DNA of 64,000 nt. It comes from Hysterangium stoloniferum (Eukaryota > Basidiomycota > Agaricomycetes > Hysterangiales > Hysterangiaceae). How positions within the stretch are numbered: position 1 is the stretch's first letter; each line of letters begins with the position of its first letter. Below the pieces are notes generated by a model, which worked only from the letters and a program-made list of their open reading frames with translations, ran no database searches and was not told the DNA's origin. Positions 56,428-64,000 of the stretch are shown piece after piece. Made by a program: the position numbers and the translations under genes. Location: positions 418,328 to 482,327 of the forward strand of contig WHVD01000064.1 in the NCBI GenBank assembly GCA_015178975.1, read 5' to 3'.

Positions 56428-56613
56428 TTAATCATCAATCATTATACGATGCTTCCCTAGAAAAGTTCTTTTCTGAAACTTCCTGCTTTTGTAGCGCAAT
56501 GGAGCGGGATTTCCCGTGGAAAGCCCAACATCTGTGCAGTTTCTCAGGTCCACACTTTCAAAGTTCGGTCTTACAACTCTTAATACGAACGAGGCAATTA
56601 TGTTCTCTGGCAT
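56428..56613 (-). CDS. Short head ORF, unit F
   Basis: 61 codons from MPENIIASFVLRVV to HRIMIDD. In the other units the same frame has a stop about two thirds through (CGC or CCA codons changed to TAG). It may be an exon remnant; no family recognised. Confidence 0.25.
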   Translation of the reverse strand: MPENIIASFVLRVVRPNFESVDLRNCTDVGLSTGNPAPLRYKSRKFQKRTFLGKHRIMIDD

Positions 56614-56789
56614 TATTATTACGTTCTACCGTATGTATGCTCTCATCTGACTTGCTTTGAACCCATTTCGGTATGACAGAAGCCCTTATCTCGTTGTCAT
56701 TGGATCGATCATTGCCTTATTTCAGGATAGGGAATGGGATTACTATTTTCTATCTTTATAATTATATTTTAAGAGAATAGATGACATCT

Positions 56790-58228
56790 AAGATCCTCGA
56801 CGCAACATCGACATGTGCTTGCTACAGGTCGTGAAGGCAAGGGGTTATAACAAAAATCCATTTAAACGGATGTATATTTGCTCCCAAGGGTTTTCATCGG
56901 AATGCTGTCGGCGAGACATGGTGTTATACCTTTGTTCCGGGTAACATCAAATGAGAGCAAATTTCTCGCTGATATAAACCTGATGATTATTGTTTGTCGT
57001 AGATGTGGACAGCGTGAAAAAACGAGCTCGTATCGTATGGGAGAATCAGCAATTGTAGCTTGTAAACAATGCAAATCCTGTGTTCAGGGGTGCGATTCTG
57101 CAGTTTGTAGCCCTCAAATATCGGTGAGCCATTTTTGAAGTTCCTGATCCTTCGGTGAAGGAAAAGAATCAGCCTAATGAAGGCGATTGGTTCCTTGACG
57201 TCTGAACCGACGGCAGGCATACTGCACATCAGCCTTACTACACCCAACGCCAGTATTCCCACTGACTGAGCCACTCTGAATTTACTCTCGCATTGTATAG
57301 ATAGAACACCTTTGTTTCAAACGCACACCAATCGTTTTTCCATATTTCCTAAACCATTGGGTTATATTCCTATCATATCTATATCCTCCGAAGCGCCTCC
57401 GACCGACCATTCGCTAATTCTCGCCCAGGTCTTCCTGTTACCTTCTATACATCTTTTCACATGCCAAAACTTTAATTGAAGTGCGACTTGAGAAATAACC
57501 CCTAAGAACGATATTAAGCCAAATGTCACAGTACCTAGCTTATCGTAGATCCATCACATGGGCTCAGATTAGCACCCGCACTAACAAGTTGTATAACAAG
57601 TCATATTCAAAGAAAGTATCCAATACACCGCTATGGCATTACCTACTGATTCAACATCCAGACCAGTTTGACGTCTCGGTAGGTGAATTGCGCAAGTTCA
57701 TAATCGTCTCTTGCCAGAAGGGATCTTTGTTCACGCATGTATCGAACTGCTCCCACAGTTGTTGTGACTCTGCCTCCACATTCCGTCCACTGTCCTGCCC
57801 TAATTTTTCCAAGCGTTTACCGTGCCCCTTTATATGGGTATATAAACAATTTTTGGTTATAAAGACCCCGACCTGTGACAAACCCAGACACGTGTCCCAT
57901 GGACAAGTGTACACGGCCAGCAATAAGTCACGCCTCCTTGTTGAATTGATGATCAACTTATTGTGGTTGGTGTTTGGATATGTCAGGGCAATTCTGAGGT
58001 CCGTATAGGCATGAACTTGCAGCCAATGCCTGGTGAGGTCAGAATCTTGCTTGAAACTCTTGTAACACAGCTTGCAAATTTTGGAGTCTGTAGGTGAATC
58101 GGCGCTGATGAACCTCATGACGTTTCCTATTTTCCCGAATGGGGTGGGAAATACCGCGGTCAGGGTGGCGGCCTCAATAAGCGACGTGCTGACTGTGAAA
58201 TGACGGCCACGCATGTGACTGGGTGTCG
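56790..58228 (-). repeat. Unit G, inverted part
   Basis: Tail and most of an inverted zinc-finger gene, ending abruptly at about 58228 where a direct copy begins in the leader of its own zinc-finger gene. Confidence 0.8.
57651..58228 (-). pseudogene. C2H2 zinc-finger gene, inverted, 5' cut
   Basis: It is readable from about RGRHFTVSTSLIEAATLTAV through CKLCYKSFKQDSDLTRH and the second finger to NKDPFWQE, then a one-base loss gives a different end. The first 60 or so codons are replaced by the opposite-strand leader of the next copy. Confidence 0.75.
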
Positions 58229-58340
58229 TTTTATTATTAAACTCGCATCTCCACTCCAGCTTCCCCGACCATGTAAATAAAAACCATGACAGACCCATGG
58301 GGTTGAAGTCCGGCGCCATGGGCATGAACCGTGGACAGAA

Positions 58341-59045
58341 ATGGCCAGGGAGCCAGAGGAAGTATTTTCAAATACGACCACGCTCGCACAGTTCCCTTCC
58401 CCCTCCGCTACCCTAATGAAGCCCACAAGAGCCAAAAAGGTAGCGAAGATGAAGACGCCACCCAGTCGCATGCTTCGCCATCTTTTCACGGTCAGCACGT
58501 TGCTTATTGGGGCCGCCACCATGACCGCGGTATTTCCCAGCCCACTCGGGAAAGTAGGGAACGTCATGAGGTTCATCAGCGCCGATTCACCTACAGACTC
58601 CAAAATTTGCAAGCTGTGCTATAAGAGTTTCAAGAAAGATTCTTACCTCACCAGGCATTGGCTGCAAGCTCATGCCTATAAGGACCTCAGCATTGCCCTG
58701 ACATACCCAAACGCGAACCACAATAAGTTGATCATCAATTCAACAAGCAGGCGTGACATATTGCTGGCCGCCGTGTACACTTGTCCATGGGACGCGTGTC
58801 TGGATTTGTCACAGGTTGGGGTCTTTATAACCAAAGATTCTTTATACACCCATACAAAGGGGCACTGTAATCGCTTGGAAAAATTAGGGCAGGACAGTGG
58901 ACGGAATGTGGAGGCAGAGTTGCAACAACTGTGGGATCGGTTCAAAACATACGTGAACAAAGATCCCTTCTGGCAAAAGACGGATTGTGAACTTGCGCAC
59001 TTCACGCACCGGGACGCCAAACTGGTCTGGATGTTGAATCAGTAG
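58341..59045 (+). CDS. C2H2 zinc-finger protein, unit G
   Basis: A one-base loss near the usual start (GGCATG for GAGCATG) puts the original ATG out of frame. The next in-frame ATG, 58341, gives 234 residues (MAREPEEVFSNTTT to KLVWMLNQ) that keep both fingers. Confidence 0.6.
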   Translation: MAREPEEVFSNTTTLAQFPSPSATLMKPTRAKKVAKMKTPPSRMLRHLFTVSTLLIGAATMTAVFPSPLGKVGNVMRFISADSPTDSKICKLCYKSFKKDSYLTRHWLQAHAYKDLSIALTYPNANHNKLIINSTSRRDILLAAVYTCPWDACLDLSQVGVFITKDSLYTHTKGHCNRLEKLGQDSGRNVEAELQQLWDRFKTYVNKDPFWQKTDCELAHFTHRDAKLVWMLNQ

Positions 59046-59779
59046 GTGGCGCCATAGCGGTGTATAGGGTACTTTATTTGAATATGACTTGTTATACAAC
59101 TTGTTAGTGCGGGTGCTAATCTGAGCCATGTGATGGATCTACGATAAGCTGCGCCTCTTCAGGTACTGTGACACTTGGCTTAATATCGTTCTTAGGGGTT
59201 ATTTCTCAAATAGCACTTCAATTACAGTTTTGGTATATCATAAGAGGTATAGAAGGTGACAGAAACACCTTCGCGAGAATTAGCGAATGGCCGGTCGGAG
59301 GCGCTTCGGAGGATATAGATATGATGATAGGAATATAACCCAACGGTTTAGGAAATATGGAAAAACCATTGAAGTGCGTTTGAAAAAAAGATTTTTTATC
59401 TATACAATGCCAGAGTAAATTCAGAGTGGCTTAGTCAGTGGGAAAACTGGCGTTGGGTATTAGGCTGATATGCAGTATCAGTGAGCCTGCCGTCGGTCCA
59501 GACGTCAAGGAAACAATCGCCTTCTTCATTAGGCTGATTCTTTGCCTTCACCGAAGGACTAGGAACCTGCAAAATAGCTCACCGATATTTGGGGGCTACA
59601 AACCGCAGAATCGCTCCTCCGAACACGGGATTTGCATTATGTACATCCTACAATTGTCGGTTCCCCCGTACGACCTCGTTTTTTCATGCTGTCCACGTCT
59701 ACGACAAACAATAATCATCAGGTTTATACCAGCGAGAAATTTGCTATCATTTGAGGTTGCCCGGAACAAGGTATAACAC

Positions 59780-59982
59780 TGTAAGCCTGGAGCCCCAGTC
59801 TTACCCATTCTCCTTTTGTGCCACTCCTTTGTGCCACTCCTTTTGTTCTAGCACGTGATCACAGCATATATAGCCTAGGTAGTTTTCCTTCTCTTTCCTT
59901 ACCGTACGCTGCATCTGCCTGTATCCTGTTCTTGTTCTGGACAATACACCCGCCAGTGATCCCAAGTGACGACGGGATTACA
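59780..59982 (+). mobile_element. Short solo LTR, 203 bp, with AACAC target duplication
   Basis: It starts TGTAAGCCTGGAG and ends CGGGATTACA, with AACAC at 59775-59779 and 59983-59987. It is the same insertion as in unit E (43273-43463) but with one extra 12-bp copy of TGCCACTCCTTT. Confidence 0.87.
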
Positions 59983-61872
59983 AACACTATGTCTCGCCGA
60001 TAGCATTCCGATGAAAACCCTTGAGAGCAAAGATACATGCGTTTAAATAGATTTTTATTTGACAGCCCCTCGCCTTCACGACCTGTAGTAAGCACGTGTC
60101 GAATTTGCGTCGAGGGCCTTAGATGGTATCTATTCTCTTAAAATATAATTATAAAATATCTCCATAGAAAAATAGTAATGCCATTCCCTACCCTGAAATA
60201 TGGCAATAATCGATCCAATGACAATGAGATAAGGGCTTCTTTCATACCAAAATGAGTTCAAAGCAAGTTAGACGAAAGCTATACATTAGGTATAGTATAA
60301 TGTGTAATAATCACGCCAGAGAAGATAATTACCTCGTTCATATTAAGAGTCCTAAGACCGAACTTGGAAGTGTGGACCTCAGAAACAGCGTAGATGTCGG
60401 GCTGTCCACGGGAAATCCCGCTCCATAGCGGTACAAAGGCAAGAAGTTTCAGAAAAGAACTTTTTTAGGGAAGCATCGAATAATAACTGGTGATTAATAG
60501 AAGAAGAACTTTCACTGAGAAGTGAGTCCCGAGTGGGAATATGCTTTGTGAGAGAGTCGGGTATCCCGGGGTGTCCAAGAATATGCTATGTGAGAGTTGT
60601 TGAGAAACCCAGGGGCTCTGAGAATATGCTGGTGGAAGTTGAGTGTAACAAGGATATACATATTGAGCAGGTAACTGGGTGGATACTAAGTTGGGCGGTT
60701 AGCTCTGAGTACCCCTGCATACATAAAACGAAAATGGTGAACAAATATTTTAGTGGATAGAGAGATATGTTTGCAAAGGTGTGTTGAAATAGTAAAATTT
60801 GGACATCTCGATGAGCGTAGTATTTTATTACGTGACATACCAGGCTCTTTGGAAAGCATATACCCCAGCTATCACCGCTGTCGGGAATAGATAGAAGGGG
60901 GAATGCCACAGCTGCGGCTCAAAGCTAGTCGTCGGAAGAAATCATAAGAGGCTAAGTGTTCAAATCGGTAAAGTTGTTACAATTGTAGCGACATGCCCAA
61001 GTCTTACCAATCAGGGGGGGGAAGTGAAGGAGACGGCGTATCGTCGCGTCCTAGTGGGTTACACCGCGTAACAGCACGAAAATGCAACTGATATGTCATT
61101 TCAACTTCTTCCTATGCCACGAGTCGATGTGGATTTTATTGCCCAGTTCTTGGTACAAGACTGGGTTGTTCATACCCGCCAAACCCATGCAGCACTGTGA
61201 GCATTGACGATGCGACTATATATAGTATCTCTAACTTGCAATATTAATGAAGAGGATACGTACTACATTATGTTGTAGAGCAACACGGGCATAAGGAAGG
61301 AAGCCTGTGTGTCAAAAACGCTTTGTTTCTACTGCGGTGAGTATGATTTGTAGTATGTTCAACTTCCCCCTGAAAAACGTATTCCTACCTTCCAAATTAT
61401 ACCCGTGGATTGGCACATCCATTGATTGTCAATGAGGCTCTTCAACGGCAACAGGACGTCCATTCCCGACCGCATTTCATTCAGTTGCACATTCTAAGCC
61501 AACAGGTAAAGAGGTTGAGGTCAAAGTGTCGCGTCGGGTATCTGTACAAGCGATGTAGAAGTGCATTGGATCAGGAATACCAATGTGGCATGGCGAGGAT
61601 CTGACGGAGAGCTAGGGAGCCATTGGAGAAATTTTGAGTTGGCTCCGTTGCTTTAAGTGATTAAACCCCAGGATGCAAGTACAATCAGAAGCAGCTCGCA
61701 ATATGTCTTTACAGTCCATGATCCAACCTCATAGTGGCACTTCCGGCAACACTATGCTAAACATCAACACGTGGTGTACATTTTGTAGGTTTATAGCGGG
61801 GATTTAGGATATTGCGATGTTAGCAAGATATATAGATGTACATTCTCGAAACTGGTATGATCGACCTCGAGC

Positions 61873-62825
61873 TCACCCAGCCTTGGCGGCAAGTGACTCC
61901 TTGATTAAATCCGACGCCGTCTCCCCCGACAGCAGGGGAAGGGGCAGTCTAGGAAACGAATGAGACGTCCAGCTTGTAAAAACGCTATACCGAATTCACC
62001 GTGTGGCCTGCTACTATGCGGGGAGAAAATGGATGCATCCGCAACCCTGACATTCTCTAAGCCATATACCTTCAAAAAGGGGTCTACCACGCTGTTTTCT
62101 TCCAATGGCACCACACTGCAAGTGGACGTAGGATGATAAAGGGTCCCAACACGTTTGCGAACTTCGTTTTCCAGCTCGTCGTCAGACAGTTTTCCCAAAT
62201 TGTGGTCCAAAAGAGGGTTGTCATCCTGTTTCAACGCTGAGAGTACCGGTTTGGTATTGGCGAGCTTGATGAGAATTTTCAAGCTGCGAACCAGTAGAGC
62301 GACGTCGTTGGCCGAATTTCAAGTATCCGGGAATAACATGAATGTCGCGAAACAGACCGAATAAAAATGTAATTTACGGACTCAAGCACCGGGATAACCC
62401 CCTCTCCAAAAAATTTTAGGATCCTTAGTAGAGCCCTATTTTATATAAACTCCAATAGCATCCATTGAATCCTTATAAGAGTTAAAAATGATTAGGGAAC
62501 CTTTGAGGATCCTAAATTTTATTGGATTTTAAACCCTGCAATCACATTGTAAATCCTTGACCGATTTTAACTCGGTTATGGATCTTTTAAGGATCCAAAA
62601 GTTCGTTGGATTCTAAACCCGTCAATCACATGTTGGATCCTTAACCGACTTTAAATCGGCTAAGGATCCGATGAGTTTATCTATTGAGGATCCTAAAAAA
62701 TTTTGGAGCAAGGGCTTTTCCCGGTGAAGATCAATGAGAGGAGCATCAAATGGATCTGAAGATTTAAGGATCGAGCCACGGCTTTGATGTCTTAAAAGAT
62801 AAAAAGTCAATCTCTGCAAAATTAT
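61873..62825 (-). pseudogene. GMC oxidoreductase C-terminal fragment, unit H
   Basis: As in unit B, with PTSTCSVVPLEENSVVDPFL and YGLENVRVADASIF readable and the CACCGGG element splitting the first exon. One extra T after GCCGAATT near 62320 shifts the start of the second exon. Confidence 0.83.
62387..62726. mobile_element. CACCGGG-ended inverted-repeat element, unit H copy
   Basis: 340 bp, flanked by AAG on both sides, same site as the unit B copy and nearly identical to it. It was therefore duplicated with the unit and does not mark a second insertion. Confidence 0.8.
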
Positions 62826-63094
62826 GCAACATTTGATGTTAAGCCTCTCCGGCCCTGTCGTCTCGAAATCCTCGAAATCATGCTTTAATATGTGAATTTG
62901 AATAAATCTATGCGTGTCTGAAGGATGGCACGAGGTAGGAATATGAATAATTACAATGGTATTTTGACAGGTGTGGGAACTTCGCTTCGCAGCAGGTTCA
63001 AATAGCCATCCATCGATTCCGACCACTTCACCCAACTCACTCACATTCCCCATGGACGTCTGGAGAATTATCCACCATCAGACCCACGCTCAAA

Positions 63095-63690
63095 ATGATG
63101 CAGAGTGTGTATTTTCCATTCAACTTCCACTTTATTCGTGAATGGAGGACTGATGACATGTTTGATTGTGGCGGTAGGCCTTCAAGTACTGACAGAGACC
63201 CGGAGGGAGGGATATAGATATTCAGACGTGCGAAGCTTCATATAAGATATTGTGCGACCTGTTACGCATACTCATCATGTTTTCTTCGCAGACTGGAGGA
63301 GGGACAAGCTGGTTTGGGTGCTACATTGGGGGAGTCATTCTCTGCACACAGGTAGCATGGGGGACATCGCCTTTTCTCCCCACGATCGCACATGTCCCTG
63401 GTGGGCCATCGACAGCGCCGCACCTCAATGGGCTCGAGTACAGAGATAGGTAATATTGTAATCTTTAGGGCAAAAATTCATGTTAACTTGAAATATTTCT
63501 TTCCTTACGTCCTTTTAGTTCTAGCCAACGCACGCGGAGATCGGATAGTTTTGGTTCAACAGCAATGCCTGTCTACTCAAATCAGTGGGCGCCATCAGGT
63601 TTGTTCCATCCTCATTGGCCTCAATTTAAGCCAGAAATTTAGAGCGGGGGATCAAACTAAATTTGTTTTGTAGCTCATGGATATCATAGT
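63095..63690 (+). pseudogene. ORF-X, unit H (frameshifted)
   Basis: It begins MMQSVYFPFNFHF but a loss of several bases in the GACCCGGA..GGGATATAG stretch (near 63205) shifts the frame before the first intron, and the donor is GTGCGA. The later exons are still similar to unit B. Confidence 0.55.
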
Positions 63691-64000
63691 AGATCTACCA
63701 GGATGGAATCCGGTAAATTCCATTTACCAATAATCAATGACTTTTATTGATGAAAACACAGCATATTGCACCATAATTTCGGGGAAGAATCCTATATGAG
63801 TGGACCACAGACTGCAGCCACCACGCCCCCAATCCGGAGCACCCCGATCATTCATTCGACGGAAATGCCTGCGCACGCCGGGGGAGTTTTATATAGTAAG
63901 CATTTTCATGAATAAATATATACTGACTAATAATGTTATTATTACACTCGCATCTTTACTCTAGCTTCCCTGACCATTTAAATCAAGAACACGACAGACC

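Larger units (their letters stand above)
50110..56790 (-). repeat. Repeat unit F (inverted, most complete)
   Basis: This is the best-preserved unit: zinc finger, ORF-X, sirtuin, GMC fragment, ORF-Y and head are all present. Its sirtuin-to-head part is closest to unit A, while its zinc finger is closest to B and G, so the unit is a mosaic. Confidence 0.9.
58229..60170 (+). repeat. Unit G, direct part
   Basis: It starts in the leader of the zinc-finger gene (TTATTATTAAACTCGCATC) and runs through the zinc finger and tail with a solo LTR to the head of unit H. Confidence 0.8.
60171..64000 (+). repeat. Repeat unit H (direct, cut by window end)
   Basis: Closest to unit B: no sirtuin block and the same inverted-repeat element at the same site. 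It stops a few bases before its zinc-finger ORF would start. Confidence 0.9.

Overview
The window looks like a transposon-rich, probably subtelomeric or otherwise heterochromatic, stretch of a basidiomycete (Agaricomycete-like) fungal genome. The reasons are short GT-AG introns of about 40-70 bp with CTAAC-type branch sites, a fungal Helitron, a chromodomain Ty3/gypsy element, a Ty1/copia element and a tyrosine-recombinase (Ngaro/DIRS-type) retroelement. No tRNA, rRNA or CRISPR array was seen. No cellular gene outside the repeated units or mobile elements could be recognised.

Layout. (1) 1-2145: four minisatellite arrays (17, 19, 18 and 19 bp units) that look like diverged relatives of one another. 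(2) 1100-9932: a degenerate Helitron (zinc-finger-like N-terminus, HUH Rep, PIF1-type helicase) bounded by about 127-bp inverted repeats that contain strong hairpins. It is broken by stops, frameshifts, a 1.3-kb insertion and a solo LTR with a clean 5-bp target duplication. Two more minisatellites lie inside its reading frame. (3) 9933-26012: three direct copies (A, B, C) of a repeat unit of about 5.4-6.7 kb. (4) 26013-40960: a nested pile of a truncated copia element, a truncated chromovirus and a truncated Ngaro-like element, with two solo LTRs of a chromovirus-like family. (5) 40985-58228: further unit copies in inverted orientation (D, E, F, part of G). (6) 58229-64000: copies in direct orientation again (rest of G, then H, cut by the window end).

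The repeated unit carries, in order on the unit's plus direction: an unknown head region; a chimera on the unit's minus strand made of the 5' part of a sirtuin (Sir2) gene fused to the 3' exons of a GMC oxidoreductase gene; a divergent small three-exon gene of unknown function (called ORF-X here); and a 249-codon C2H2 zinc-finger ORF of unknown function. The zinc-finger ORF is open at full length in three copies, and ORF-X can be read in four copies with indels that keep it open. These are the best candidates for genes that are or recently were functional. The sirtuin block is absent from units B and H.

The chromovirus has stop codons through gag and pol but keeps an uninterrupted three-exon gene on its antisense strand, between pol and the 3' LTR. 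That gene encodes a coiled-coil protein with a perfect fungal Zn2Cys6 cysteine pattern. All homology statements are from memory of protein families; no database search was possible.
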